Shown: piece by piece, positions 21,801 through 32,519 of the stretch | How the letters are laid out: each line of letters begins with the position of its first letter | How positions within the stretch are numbered: the first letter of the stretch is position 1 | Source of the DNA: a virus | Length of the DNA: 42,336 nt | Direction: 5' to 3' (one strand) | Virus record (IMG/VR): IMGVR_UViG_3300021962_000222 | Location: 1 to 42,336 of that record | Translations under genes and position numbers: made by a program | The notes under the pieces: model-generated | Seen by the model: only the letters and a program-made list of their open reading frames with translations | The model's database searches: none | Told to the model about the DNA's origin: nothing

Positions 21801-24145
21801 CGGGCCCTCGCATACTTAAAGGGGTTTTCGGCGAATGCGGCGAAGACGTAGGTGGTGCCGCTACCGTTCTTTTCCGTGTCCGTGTTTCGGAGCTTGAACC
21901 CGTTGGACAGGAAATCGACATATTGAAACGACGAAACAGCCTCCGCATCGGCGCTATTCGGCTTTAGCCTTGCGTCAACCACGTTGTACGGATTGCGTGC
22001 AGAATCCTGCACCGACCAGTTCTCTGTGCCCGTGCTCTTTATGAGGACGTACCGAGGCCGGAACCCGCACCACACGAACGGCCCGTCCGTCGAGCCGTTG
22101 CCGGTGTAGCTGCCGAACAGCGAGAAGCCATCGATGCTGGTCCAGAGGTAGGCGATGATATTGTTTGTGCCACTGCCGTTTGCGCTTATATCGGTTCCGA
22201 GTGAAAACACGCTGCTGGTCGGAGCCGTGTTGTTGAACACGGTGCTGTCGGATATGAACGCCGCCGTCGATTGAAGCTGCAAGAAACCCGTAGCCGGAGA
22301 AGCGTTCTGATTTCGGTGGTAAACGATCCACCCGTTCGCGGTGTTCCGGTTCTTGAAAATCATAAAATGTGGAACCGCACCCAGACCATGCGAAACAGTG
22401 CGATTGGTAGCGTTGCCGGAGAAAACAAAACTGTCGAAGCCCGGCGTCGTGCCCTCCTTCCACGCCCAGTCAACATAGGTGGCGGTGTTGGTGTTGAGTT
22501 GAGCCAACGCACCGACCGTGTAGCCGTTGCTGCTGAACGCCGTGAGTCCGGTGGTCTCTGTCGTCTCGGCGGCGGCTTGGTTGCTCTCAAGCTGCTTCTG
22601 GACGCCACGGGCCGAATCGTAGAGGCCGTGGTCCGTAGCTGCGCTGCGGCTCTTGATCCACACCAGATCCGGCTGGAACCCGAGAGAGGACACCGAAGCC
22701 GTCGCACCCGTTCCCGTGCGAAGCGTCGCGTCCATGTAGAGGCTGCCCTTCTTGATGGAGGGCGTCGGGAGGTTGGCGGTGTTCAACGCTTTGAAGCCGG
22801 TGGGCGGCGTGTAGGCGAAGGCGCGCTGGCCGAAGTTGAAGGCGTACTTGCCGCCCGCGTTTGTCGTGCCGCCCACACCCATAGCTGGCAAAACTGTGTT
22901 TCCAGCCAGATTGGTAAAAGCTGCGTTTGTTCCAGAAGCAGGATTGCCCGAAGCAAACCACGTTCCGTTCTTGCCCCACCAGATTTTTCCGTTGTCCATG
23001 TCCAAAGCAATTTGAACAACGTCGTTGGTGGTGGCGGCGCTTCCATAGGCTGTAAATACACCGTTGTTATATTTGTCACCATTGGGGCCGTACACGCCCC
23101 ACTGCAACGCAGTTCCACCAACATAGTTTCCGTTTAATATATTGTCTGCGGCAACACCAAGGCTTGGCTGGTAGATTGAATAACTAACCAGCGTTGCTTC
23201 CCAATACCATTTTCCAGAAGACACTCCCATTGACATACGTGTTTGGATTTGCACGTTGGACGAATCAAACATCTCAACTTCCAAATTGCCATTTGTGAAG
23301 TTGTAAGTGTTGGTCGTATGACGGCTTAAAGGGTTTCCAGTGCAATAGTTCAGCGTCGGCGTGTCGAGCATCTGGTCGAACGTCACACCGCTCGTCACCG
23401 AGATGCCGCTGGGCGTCCAGTTGTTGCCGTTGCCGCTGCTGTCCTTGCCGATGGCGGCGGCGGTGGCGGCAGAGGCGTCCGCGAACTTCAGATAGAAGCC
23501 GTTGTTGCCGTAGGTGCCCGAGTACTTCTTCGGAACCCACACGCCGGTCGTCGCGTCGGTCTGGCCGAAGGAGGACGGCGTCAGGGCTTGGCCGTCGATG
23601 AAGTTCTCTTCGGCTGAATACATGTCGCCGTAGATCGCGGAGTAGTCGAGACGGCGAAGGTAATGCGTGCGAGCATTGACGTTCCATTGACAAGCAGTAG
23701 ACGAGCCAAATGGGCCTGTCGTGTACGAAACATTCTGCCGCGAATTGTTGATGTAGATCTGCACGCGATCCGTGGATGTCGCGTTCGCAGAGTCGTATAC
23801 GATGACGATGTGATACCACGCGCTCGGGTCTCGAAAGACCGCCGACGTAGTCATCTGCAAATTGTAAGCGCCGCCAGAAATCTGTGCGATTTGGATAAGG
23901 TCGCCAGCGGTAAACTGCACAGAAAAGAAATTATTACTGCTCCCGTCTCCGCCATTGAAGACAAGCTGAGTGCCGAGAGCGCCTCGCTTAATCCACCCGC
24001 TCCAAGTCCATTTGATATTGCTGGTCGGAGTCCCAAAAGAGCGCGACATGTACGCGCTATTGGCGGCGCGGAAGCGCAGCGAGTAGGGGATGGTATACCC
24101 GCTAGTAGAGAGCAGCAGAGCGTGTGCGGAGCCGGGGACGATCAT
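21797..24145 (-). CDS. Tail protein with LamG-like and SPRY-like domains
   Basis: The 782 residues contain several carbohydrate-binding-type modules. Residues 20-230 resemble a LamG/concanavalin fold (TWSGWIKRGALGTQLVFNGG, WYHIVIVYDSAN, VQIYINNSR). Residues about 300-455 resemble SPRY (GKWYWEATLVSYSIYQPSLG, VVQIALDMDNGKIWWGKNG). The last 310 residues have related units: GFQPDLVWIKSRS, GAVPHFMIFKNRN and GFRPRYVLIKSTG, two of them followed by DSAR and SSNGY/LSNGF motifs. It is probably the tail adhesin or a fibre tip recognising surface glycans. Confidence 0.8.
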   Translation of the reverse strand: MIVPGSAHALLLSTSGYTIPYSLRFRAANSAYMSRSFGTPTSNIKWTWSGWIKRGALGTQLVFNGGDGSSNNFFSVQFTAGDLIQIAQISGGAYNLQMTTSAVFRDPSAWYHIVIVYDSANATSTDRVQIYINNSRQNVSYTTGPFGSSTACQWNVNARTHYLRRLDYSAIYGDMYSAEENFIDGQALTPSSFGQTDATTGVWVPKKYSGTYGNNGFYLKFADASAATAAAIGKDSSGNGNNWTPSGISVTSGVTFDQMLDTPTLNYCTGNPLSRHTTNTYNFTNGNLEVEMFDSSNVQIQTRMSMGVSSGKWYWEATLVSYSIYQPSLGVAADNILNGNYVGGTALQWGVYGPNGDKYNNGVFTAYGSAATTNDVVQIALDMDNGKIWWGKNGTWFASGNPASGTNAAFTNLAGNTVLPAMGVGGTTNAGGKYAFNFGQRAFAYTPPTGFKALNTANLPTPSIKKGSLYMDATLRTGTGATASVSSLGFQPDLVWIKSRSAATDHGLYDSARGVQKQLESNQAAAETTETTGLTAFSSNGYTVGALAQLNTNTATYVDWAWKEGTTPGFDSFVFSGNATNRTVSHGLGAVPHFMIFKNRNTANGWIVYHRNQNASPATGFLQLQSTAAFISDSTVFNNTAPTSSVFSLGTDISANGSGTNNIIAYLWTSIDGFSLFGSYTGNGSTDGPFVWCGFRPRYVLIKSTGTENWSVQDSARNPYNVVDARLKPNSADAEAVSSFQYVDFLSNGFKLRNTDTEKNGSGTTYVFAAFAENPFKYARAR

Positions 24146-24149
24146 GGCG

Positions 24150-26731
<2,582 letters not shown>

Positions 26732-26740
26732 GAGGACACC

Positions 26741-27436
26741 TTACGGTCGGAAGTAGCTCGAAACCATCGGGGAGATATACTGCTGCGCGGTTTCTACGTT
26801 CTGTTCCGCCGCAATCGCATAAGCCTCGTCAGCCATCGGCTTCAGAAGCTGGACCTTGTCGGGTGCCCAGATCATCGCAAGGCGCTGCGCCAGACCATAC
26901 GCAAAGCACTCAAGCCACAGATACGGGATATCAACCTGCTGACCATTGGTCAAAGCGGAATCCTCGATCCTGCGAACCCTGTAGTACTTCAGGTACTGCG
27001 GGCCTGTGGACGTATCTGGAACCGGCCAGATCGTGACTGTAGGAGAAAGAAGTCGGTCAAACCAGAACACGGTCGGGAAGCCCTGCTGATCCTTGTTTGG
27101 ATAGCTGGCATACTCCGTGCGGCTGATCGGCATGATGATGCGATCAATGTCAGTACCGGACTGGTTCGTGGTGACATACGCATCGAGGATCATCACGGTA
27201 TCGGCATCGACCGAATATGTGGATGTCCCGGTGGTCAGCGTAGTCGTCACCAGATCGACCTTCCACAGGTTGACACCTTGGTTCGACCAGCGAGACAGCA
27301 TCAGGTTCGATGCCATCCTAGCCGACTCAAAATGCTCCTGAAGCAGAGCCGTGTTCCTGACGCCGCACAGGTTGAATGCATACAGGACCAGTTCGCCAAG
27401 CGACGGGTTGAAAGTGTATGTGCCGCTTGTCGCCAT
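26741..27436 (-). CDS. Head-tail adaptor-like protein
   Basis: The 231-residue protein opens with helices (LGELVLYAFNLCGVRNTALL, then HFESARMASNLMLSRWSNQG). It then has a beta domain containing SRTEYASYPNKDQQGFPTVF and SPTVTIWPVPD, and ends with helices (YLWLECFAYGLAQRLAMIWA). This pattern is that of phage connector proteins related to T7 gp11 and P22 gp4, which join the portal to the tail. It lies between head genes and tail genes, as expected. Confidence 0.75.
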   Translation of the reverse strand: MATSGTYTFNPSLGELVLYAFNLCGVRNTALLQEHFESARMASNLMLSRWSNQGVNLWKVDLVTTTLTTGTSTYSVDADTVMILDAYVTTNQSGTDIDRIIMPISRTEYASYPNKDQQGFPTVFWFDRLLSPTVTIWPVPDTSTGPQYLKYYRVRRIEDSALTNGQQVDIPYLWLECFAYGLAQRLAMIWAPDKVQLLKPMADEAYAIAAEQNVETAQQYISPMVSSYFRP

Positions 27437-27445
27437 GACGACCTC

Positions 27446-27766
27446 TTACAGAGTGCCAGCCTGCTGGACGTACAGGGTAACCGTACCCGCGCCAGAGGCA
27501 ATCGTCACGCGCACCGCTCGGCACGGGACCGTCAGCGCAGCAGCCGTCGAGGCCGAAACAGCCGACAGCCCGGTCACCGGGAACCATGTAGCCGTCGAGG
27601 CCGAATAACCCGCGTTTGTCGGGTCTTCAAAGCTGTACTCGACCGTGAACGTCGCCGCCCCGGAAAGCACCGCACCAAGACCCACATTGAACGGATTGGT
27701 GAACCAGCTAACGGCCTCGACAGGGCTGCTGCCAACACCAGTCACAGAAGTTGTGATCGACTGCAT
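27446..27766 (-). CDS. Small beta-rich virion protein
   Basis: The 106 residues are Ala, Thr, Val and Ser rich with alternating strands (MQSITTSVTGVGSSPVEAVS, ATFTVEYSFEDPTNAG, AVRVTIASGAGTVTLYVQQA). This resembles small head-decoration or head-completion beta-sandwich proteins. A good ribosome site (GGAAGGAAG) stands before the ATG. No exact family is assigned. Confidence 0.7.
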   Translation of the reverse strand: MQSITTSVTGVGSSPVEAVSWFTNPFNVGLGAVLSGAATFTVEYSFEDPTNAGYSASTATWFPVTGLSAVSASTAAALTVPCRAVRVTIASGAGTVTLYVQQAGTL

Positions 27767-27767
27767 C

Positions 27768-28166
27768 TCAGTCTTCCTTCCTCTCTCCAGAGGGAGAGAC
27801 AGGCCACGACTTGCGAGCCGGGCCGGTCTTCTTCCTCGACATCGTTCGCTTCTGCTGGCTGGTCATGGACGCGGCAGCAGCAGCAGGACGACACGCAGGA
27901 TAGGGACGCTTTCCCTTCTCGCCTTCGATCCTACCACAATCCTTGCCGGTCTTCACATCCTTCCAGTCTTCAGAAAACCACTTTCCAAGGCCCCCGCCAG
28001 AGGCTTTGGCAACCCTGTTGTCGTCCCCAGACCACTTGCCGCCATGCGACTTGTACCACTTCGATGCCCATGCATTTGCGTAGGCAGAAGGGTAAACGTC
28101 GAACTTGGACCTAGCAGCCGCCTTGGCGCGGCCCCAGAGACCAGCATTCTGAGGCTTCGCAGCCAT
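27768..28166 (-). CDS. DUF5872-like basic protein
   Basis: The first 95 residues (GLWGRAKAAARSKFDVYPSA, YANAWASKWYKSHGG, LGKWFSEDWKDVKTGKDCGR, KGKRPYPACRP) match a conserved short domain seen in many phages and large viruses, which I know as DUF5872. Conserved Trp, Cys and Tyr residues suggest a small, perhaps metal-binding, unit. The rest is a basic tail. It has one ASGGG linker. Function unknown; the head module suggests a packaged or DNA-bound protein. Confidence 0.7.
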   Translation of the reverse strand: MAAKPQNAGLWGRAKAAARSKFDVYPSAYANAWASKWYKSHGGKWSGDDNRVAKASGGGLGKWFSEDWKDVKTGKDCGRIEGEKGKRPYPACRPAAAAASMTSQQKRTMSRKKTGPARKSWPVSPSGERKED

Positions 28167-28167
28167 G

Positions 28168-28407
28168 TCAGCAGTTCCAAGCCCGAAGGGACTTGTTGAT
28201 CCTGCTGTTGGGGTCGGCAGCCTTGGCAGAGCCTGTGAGCTTCTTCTTCATGCCGGTCATCCGGGCGCAAAAGCTATCACGACGCGACCCGCCTTCCGGC
28301 TGCGGACGCTTGATGTCGTGACCCTGCGCGCGGAGCGAAGCGCGGCCCTTCTCATTCAGTCCGCCAGAAGGATTCTTACCTTCCTTGCGTGTCCATGCAC
28401 CCGGCAT
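28168..28407 (-). CDS. DUF6321-like small basic protein
   Basis: I start at ATG 28407, just after GGAGGACAAA. The 79 residues contain PGAWTRKEGKNPSGGLNEKG, then RDSFCARMTGMKKKLTGSA and an end of INKSLRAWNC. This is the pattern of a short conserved phage protein I know as DUF6321, with two invariant Cys residues. It is strongly basic and may bind DNA or RNA. It is coupled to the DUF5872-like gene downstream; the two often travel together. Confidence 0.7.
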   Translation of the reverse strand: MPGAWTRKEGKNPSGGLNEKGRASLRAQGHDIKRPQPEGGSRRDSFCARMTGMKKKLTGSAKAADPNSRINKSLRAWNC

Positions 28408-28426
28408 TTTGTCCTCCAAGGAAGAA

Positions 28427-28445
28427 CGGGGGCGCTAGGCCCCCG
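28427..28445 (-). terminator. GC-rich hairpin between small head genes
   Basis: CGGGGGC (28427-28433) pairs with GCCCCCG (28439-28445) around a 5-base loop. The following bases on the minus strand are TTCTTCC, not a pure T-run, so it may be a partial terminator or an mRNA-protecting hairpin behind the 85-residue gene. Confidence 0.5.
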
Positions 28446-28470
28446 CTCAGTTTGTCGATGGAGCCGTTGA

Positions 28471-28728
28471 TCAGCCCTCGAAGCCGGGGCGCATCGTCCC
28501 CTTGGCAGCCGACGAGAACACGCCGCCACCCGACTTGCGGGGCTTGCGACCAGCGTGAGCCATCGCCGCAGCACCGTGGATCTTGCCCATGTGCTTCGCC
28601 TTGCCACCACGCTTGAAGCCCTCGGCCTTGTTCTTGGCCTCGCGCGCGACGTTGGAACCCGCGCCAGCATAGAACCCCGAACCGAGATCCTGCTGCGCCT
28701 TCACACCCTTCTGAGTCTTGCCCTTCAT
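28471..28728 (-). CDS. Small basic Gly/Lys-rich head-module protein
   Basis: The 85-residue product is very basic and Gly/Ala-rich (MKGKTQKGVKAQQDLGSGFY, AGAGSNVAREAKNKAEGF, KRGGKAKHMGKIHGAAAM, SGGGVFSSAAKGTMRPGFEG). It has no hydrophobic core and is likely disordered. It shares the RGGKA and SGGG type words with the 620-residue protein at 33246-35108. A ribosome site (GAGGAGAAGG) is clear. It may bind packaged DNA or line the capsid. Confidence 0.7.
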   Translation of the reverse strand: MKGKTQKGVKAQQDLGSGFYAGAGSNVAREAKNKAEGFKRGGKAKHMGKIHGAAAMAHAGRKPRKSGGGVFSSAAKGTMRPGFEG

Positions 28729-28744
28729 TTTGCCTTCTCCTCTT

Positions 28745-29200
28745 TTACGCAGTCAGGTTCAGAGCCTGAGCGTATGTGACCGTGATGACGCCAACACCAT
28801 CGCCGGTGTTGGTCGATGTGACGAGGATCTTCCTGTCGGTGGTGCCGACATCGATCCAGTTGCCGGTACGGGTGGCATCAGCCCCCGGAGAGACGACAAC
28901 AGAACCAATGGTGCCGCCAGCAACCGCGCCAGCAGCGGTGTAAGCCGTTGCCGAAGCCGTGTTGCCAACACCAAGGGTCGTCGCCGCACCCGTCCAAGCA
29001 GTCGTCACGAACAGCGTGATGCTGATGATGTGACTGTTCTTCGGGATCACGATTGTGGTCGCGCCGCTCGCCTGCGTAACCGCAGACGCCTGCGCCATGA
29101 CCGCATACCCGACGTTGGCGATATCCGTACCAACGGTCGTACCCGTCGTGTACAGAATGTCACCAGCCCGGATAGGGCCTGTGAAGGTTGTCTGTGCCAT
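28745..29200 (-). CDS. Small beta-rich capsid-associated protein
   Basis: The 151 residues start MAQTTFTGPIRAGDILYTTG, then show repeated Thr/Gly/Val strands (TTIVIPKNSHIISITLFVTT, GNWIDVGTTDRKILVTSTNT). This looks like a beta-sandwich head-decoration or stabilisation protein; the gene follows the major capsid gene. An RGD-free N-terminal TGPIRAGD word is typical of proteins beside phage capsid genes. Exact role uncertain. Confidence 0.7.
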   Translation of the reverse strand: MAQTTFTGPIRAGDILYTTGTTVGTDIANVGYAVMAQASAVTQASGATTIVIPKNSHIISITLFVTTAWTGAATTLGVGNTASATAYTAAGAVAGGTIGSVVVSPGADATRTGNWIDVGTTDRKILVTSTNTGDGVGVITVTYAQALNLTA

Positions 29201-29220
29201 TCATTGCTCCTGCACGATAA

Positions 29221-29265
29221 GATCACGTTGTCGGTGCAGCGTCTGCCGGGGCAGTCAACGTGATC
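29221..29265 (-). repeat. Perfect 10-bp inverted repeat behind the capsid gene
   Basis: GATCACGTTG (29221-29230) and CAACGTGATC (29256-29265) are exact inverted copies 25 bases apart. A smaller hairpin (CTGCC with GGCAG) lies inside. Together with the terminator-like hairpin at 29285-29306 it fills the gap between the capsid gene and the next gene. Confidence 0.7.
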
Positions 29266-29284
29266 CGGTCACCCGGAAGTAGAA

Positions 29285-29306
29285 GGGGGCGAGTTACCCC
29301 GCCCCC
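29285..29306 (-). terminator. Terminator-like hairpin directly behind the major capsid gene
   Basis: GGGGGCG (29285-29291) pairs with CGCCCCC (29300-29306) over an 8-base loop, 8 bases after the capsid stop on the minus strand. The trailing bases are TTCTACTT, a weak T-run. It probably reduces transcription past the capsid gene or protects its mRNA. Confidence 0.6.
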
Positions 29307-29313
29307 TCCGTGG

Positions 29314-30225
29314 TCAGGTCGGGAAGCTGGCCCAAAGGGCGCGCCAGTTATAATAGCCAAAGCTGTACCGCTCGTAGCCCTTAACCAGCAGGTTGTCCGT
29401 GACGAAATCAACCTGCATGTCGGACTCGAACTTCACACGCTCCATGTACGACAGGCCGTCGATGTTCGTCAGCAGGAACCAAGCGGACGACGATGTGAGG
29501 AAGTCGCCGACCATGTAGCCCTCCGGCAGACCACCGGAAGTCATCATGATCGCGTTCACGTCATTGTCTGCCGTGCCCGGACGAAGCTCCGTCTTCGTGA
29601 GACGGATCGCCACCGGCTCAAGGGCAGTCGGCACGATGAGCTTGCGCGCGCGCGCAAACACCTTCAGGCCAGCCTGATCCTTGAAGTTGGCGCGGACCGC
29701 GATCATGCCGTTCAGCAGGCTGGCCTCGTTAAGCTCAACCTGAGTCGTCGGCGTGTTCGCAACCGTGCCGCCATCGATGGGATGGTCCGACGCGACGAGC
29801 GCCTTGCCGTCACCACCGACCGACGAGTTGTACGTCGTCGCGGTGTTGAGGACGTTCGCGCCGTAGATCTCCTTGGTCTGCTGGAAGGACTCGATCAGAC
29901 CGAGGTTCGACGGCATGAACTGCGTCTTGTACAGGTTGTCATCAACCGCCTTGCGGGTGATGGCATAACCGAGAGCGATCTCGGTATGCTCCTGATTGTA
30001 GACGTAACGCTCACCAGCGCCGTTGTCGAACGCAGTCTGACCACCCTCGGTCTTAAGCTGCGCGAGGCCGAGGAAGCGCATCTCAGCGGTGCGCTCCAGA
30101 GCCATCTTCGACTCATGCTTGGTGAAGATCTTGTCGTACTGCGACGGGATCTGCTCGTACTTGCCCTCGATGCCGCGAAGGCCGGGGAGGAGCAGATCCT
30201 TGATGGCACTAAGATTGACAGCCAT
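29314..30225 (-). CDS. Major capsid protein (Mu gpT-like, HK97 fold)
   Basis: The 303-residue protein shows the sequence features of Mu gpT-type capsid proteins: an N-terminal helix (LSAIKDLLLPGLRGIEGKYE), TEIALGYAITRKAVDDNLY, GDGKALVASDHPI (the typical G-x-A-L-x-x-x-x-H-P word), KLIVPTALEPVAIRL, GLPEGYMVGDFLTSSSAWFL and a C-terminal YERYSFGYYNWRALWAS. It builds the icosahedral shell. GAGGAG stands 9 bases before the ATG. Scaffold and decoration genes lie just upstream. No separate protease gene is visible nearby. Confidence 0.88.
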   Translation of the reverse strand: MAVNLSAIKDLLLPGLRGIEGKYEQIPSQYDKIFTKHESKMALERTAEMRFLGLAQLKTEGGQTAFDNGAGERYVYNQEHTEIALGYAITRKAVDDNLYKTQFMPSNLGLIESFQQTKEIYGANVLNTATTYNSSVGGDGKALVASDHPIDGGTVANTPTTQVELNEASLLNGMIAVRANFKDQAGLKVFARARKLIVPTALEPVAIRLTKTELRPGTADNDVNAIMMTSGGLPEGYMVGDFLTSSSAWFLLTNIDGLSYMERVKFESDMQVDFVTDNLLVKGYERYSFGYYNWRALWASFPT

Positions 30226-30240
30226 TGGTGCTTACTCCTC

Positions 30241-30822
30241 TCAGATGCCCGTAAGGGACTTGGTCGCGACGTTGTTGAACGCCACGATGACCCAGTTATA
30301 CGCACCCGACTCCGTGCCAGCGGAACCCGGAGGGGCGCTGACAAGGCCGACGATGCGGAACGGGAGAGTGTTGGTCGTGGCCGCGCCCGTGATGTACGCG
30401 CCCGAGATGCCGTTGGCGGTGTTACCCGTGCCAATGGCATAGCCAACATTCAGGTTCACATCGCCCTGCACGATGCCGGTCGCGTCCGACTGGACGACGA
30501 ACTTGGCATTCGGGTCGTTGATGATGTAGCCCGTGACCGTATTGGACGAGGCGACATCCGAACCGGGCCAGTAGTTCGACCACACGGTGCGCTTCTGCGC
30601 GACCGAGAGATACTGGCAGCCGACGAAGATACCGGCGATACCGGCAGTAGCCGTCGTGCCATCGCCCTGAACGACCTGACCATTGGCATCCGGCTCAACC
30701 GGGTCGCCAAAGAAGATGTTCGTGGCATTGTAGGCAATCTGAACGGGAACCTGCTCATACGTCGGAGCAGAACCATTCCCGCTGTACTGACGGAAACCGT
30801 AGGGCGCATTTGTATTCGCCAT
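30241..30822 (-). CDS. Putative head decoration protein
   Basis: The 193 residues begin MANTNAPYGFRQYSGNGSAP, an opening common to structural proteins coded just before phage capsid genes. They continue as strands rich in Gly, Asn and Thr (NIFFGDPVEPDANGQVVQGD, TAGIAGIFVGCQYLSVAQKR, FRIVGLVSAPPGSAG). It lies 15 bases before the capsid start with a strong AAGGAG. A capsid-stabilising role is likely. Confidence 0.75.
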   Translation of the reverse strand: MANTNAPYGFRQYSGNGSAPTYEQVPVQIAYNATNIFFGDPVEPDANGQVVQGDGTTATAGIAGIFVGCQYLSVAQKRTVWSNYWPGSDVASSNTVTGYIINDPNAKFVVQSDATGIVQGDVNLNVGYAIGTGNTANGISGAYITGAATTNTLPFRIVGLVSAPPGSAGTESGAYNWVIVAFNNVATKSLTGI

Positions 30823-30882
30823 AACGGATTCTCCTTCTTCAGGAGGTCCATCATCGCGCGCCGGGGCGACTTATGACCGGGG

Positions 30883-30908
30883 AAAAAAAACTCCTCACCG
30901 GGGGAGTT
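30883..30908 (-). terminator. Intrinsic terminator before the decoration/capsid genes
   Basis: On the minus strand AACTCC (30908-30903), an 8-base loop and GGAGTT (30894-30889) form a stem followed by a run of T bases (30888-30883). This is a standard rho-independent terminator, about 60 bases before the decoration protein start. Confidence 0.65.
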
Positions 30909-30914
30909 GAGTCG

Positions 30915-30944
30915 ATTATTTCCACATCAAGATACAAAAGTAAA
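30915..30944 (-). promoter_or_regulatory. Possible promoter between two terminators
   Basis: On the minus strand TTTACT (30944-30939) and AATAAT (30920-30915) are separated by 18 bases, a fair match to sigma70 boxes. If used, transcription would begin just before the terminator at 30883-30908, making it an attenuator-like leader. The evidence is sequence pattern only. Confidence 0.3.
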
Positions 30945-30960
30945 GGGGGCCGAAGCCCCC
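30945..30960 (-). terminator. GC hairpin with TTCG loop
   Basis: GGGGGC (30945-30950) and GCCCCC (30955-30960) pair; on the minus strand the loop reads TTCG closed by C and G, the very stable UUCG tetraloop. TTTACTTTTG follows. It lies behind the 205-residue gene and points to leftward termination. Confidence 0.7.
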
Positions 30961-30996
30961 TTTTGTTAAGCTATGCAGTAAAGCATAACCTAAACA

Positions 30997-31614
30997 TTAC
31001 TCCTTCGGGATAGGAATAGCTTCAAAGCTCTTGTTGATCTTCGGACGGGTCTGGGCATGGTCACGGGTCATCGTGCCATCGGGCGCACCCGCGATCTGGG
31101 CTTCCTTGGCGCGGACCTGATCCTTCGCAGCCTTGTTTTGGATGCGACGAGCCTCCTCGACAACCTCTGTCGGGCGCTCCATGAGGATCATGCCCTTGCG
31201 CTCAATGGTCCCCTTGGTCCAAGAGGAAGGCATCATGCCGGGATGACGACGGGCAGGGACAGCCTCCCAGCCCATCCGCGCCAGATGGATCTGGTGCGTG
31301 GCATCTTCCTGCCCAAGGATCGAATGGCGCTTCCACTCATATGTCCAGCCCTCGGGGATGATCGACGGTTCGACAAAGAACTCGTCCGTACCCTGATCCA
31401 TGTCGCCAATGTGCCCCCGGATCTCGGCTGCACGACGGGCAGCACGGGCGCGAGAGTCCTCTTCCCGCACCTCGGAGCGCATTTCGGCGCGCGGAACAGC
31501 CGCAACAGGCTCGATAGCGGTCTCATCGACCGGCTTCTGGAGGCGAGACGGGCGTCCACGACGACGGGGAGCCTCGGAAGAGGCCACAGGGGTCGGATTG
31601 ATAGCGTTATCCAT
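30997..31614 (-). CDS. Conserved head-module protein with AT-hook-like N-terminus
   Basis: The 205-residue protein starts with a basic, flexible segment containing PRRRGRPSR, which includes the R-G-R-P core of AT-hook DNA-binding motifs. The central part (IIPEGWTYEWKRHSILGQED, IHLARMGWEAVPARRHPGMM, GMILMERPTEV) is a pattern found in many phages between scaffold and capsid genes. The end is helical and charged. It is probably an assembly or DNA-contact protein. Transcription stops at the hairpins downstream. Confidence 0.7.
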   Translation of the reverse strand: MDNAINPTPVASSEAPRRRGRPSRLQKPVDETAIEPVAAVPRAEMRSEVREEDSRARAARRAAEIRGHIGDMDQGTDEFFVEPSIIPEGWTYEWKRHSILGQEDATHQIHLARMGWEAVPARRHPGMMPSSWTKGTIERKGMILMERPTEVVEEARRIQNKAAKDQVRAKEAQIAGAPDGTMTRDHAQTRPKINKSFEAIPIPKE

Positions 31615-31625
31615 GATCTTTCTCC

Positions 31626-32519
31626 TTAATTCGGAAGCTTGCCCTCCTTTTGGAGGGCCAGTTTGTGCTTCGCGTACTCGGTTTCGGTCATTCCAAGCAT
31701 CTTTGCCGTGTCAGCCTCGGCTCGGGTCAGTCGAACGATGTTGGAACGACCGTTGGAGCCTCGATTGACAGGGGCAGCAGCAGGAGGAGCAGCCCGCGCC
31801 ACGGGCTTTGCAGCAGAAGACAAGGGCGACTCCGTCGTAGGCTCGCTCTGAGCCGGTTCGACACGCCGAACACGCAGCGTATCCTCGATTGCCGAGAAGT
31901 ATCCGTCCGAATCCGGCACATGACCATCCGCAACAGCGAGGTTATGAGCCGCAATCATCTTCTGATTGAGGCGCGGATCGGTCACGAACTGCGGATTCTT
32001 GCGAACCCAGTCGGCAGAACGAGGCGAAAGCTGCGATGCAAACTGCTCGACAGGATCGGAATGACGCTGGACAGGCTCCTGACGGGGCCTGACCTTCATC
32101 GCTTCCCTGCCATTCTCAAGCTGAAGGAGCTTGGCAGCGTTGTTCGACATCGCTTCCTGAAGTTCAGCAGCCCGGTCAAAGTCACCGACCGACATTGCCT
32201 CCTTCAACTGCCCCTTCAGGATGCCCTGTTCACGCTGCATCGTCTCGATAGCGCCAGTCACAAGCTGAAGATTGGAATCCTCAACCTCCGTGCTGGCCTG
32301 TCGAGCGCGGGTTTCAGCCTCGATACGGGCGCGACGCTCCTGCTCAAGCTGCGCGCGAAGCTCCGCAAGAGCCTTGGCGGGGTCTTCCTCTGCCGCAATC
32401 GGCTTTTCCGGCTCTGCCGCAGCAATAGGCTCGTCACTCACCTCGACGCTAGGCTCCGAATCCTTGTTCGCAGCCTCATCGAGGTTGATTTCAAGCTGGT
32501 CTTCCTTGGGATCAGACAT
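31626..32519 (-). CDS. Capsid scaffolding protein
   Basis: I start at ATG 32519, with GAGGAG upstream; an earlier in-frame start has no site. The 297 residues are highly charged and mostly helical: an acidic N-terminus, a long coiled coil (KALAELRAQLEQERRARIEA), a Pro/Ala linker and a basic C-terminal helix (RLTRAEADTAKMLGMTETEY). This is the typical layout of phage scaffolds, which bind the capsid protein through a basic C-terminal helix. It is coded upstream of decoration and capsid genes, as usual. Confidence 0.8.
   Translation of the reverse strand: MSDPKEDQLEINLDEAANKDSEPSVEVSDEPIAAAEPEKPIAAEEDPAKALAELRAQLEQERRARIEAETRARQASTEVEDSNLQLVTGAIETMQREQGILKGQLKEAMSVGDFDRAAELQEAMSNNAAKLLQLENGREAMKVRPRQEPVQRHSDPVEQFASQLSPRSADWVRKNPQFVTDPRLNQKMIAAHNLAVADGHVPDSDGYFSAIEDTLRVRRVEPAQSEPTTESPLSSAAKPVARAAPPAAAPVNRGSNGRSNIVRLTRAEADTAKMLGMTETEYAKHKLALQKEGKLPN

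Noticed and set aside
29223-29411. Short minus-strand peptide frame ending PGDRITLTAPADAAPTT
   Set aside because: Although the peptide looks natural, the frame starts inside the capsid gene, has no start codon or ribosome site in the gap, and overlaps the hairpins.
29260-30876. 538-codon open frame on the plus strand
   Set aside because: It lies opposite the capsid and decoration genes and runs through their gap; composition is that of a codon-bias shadow.
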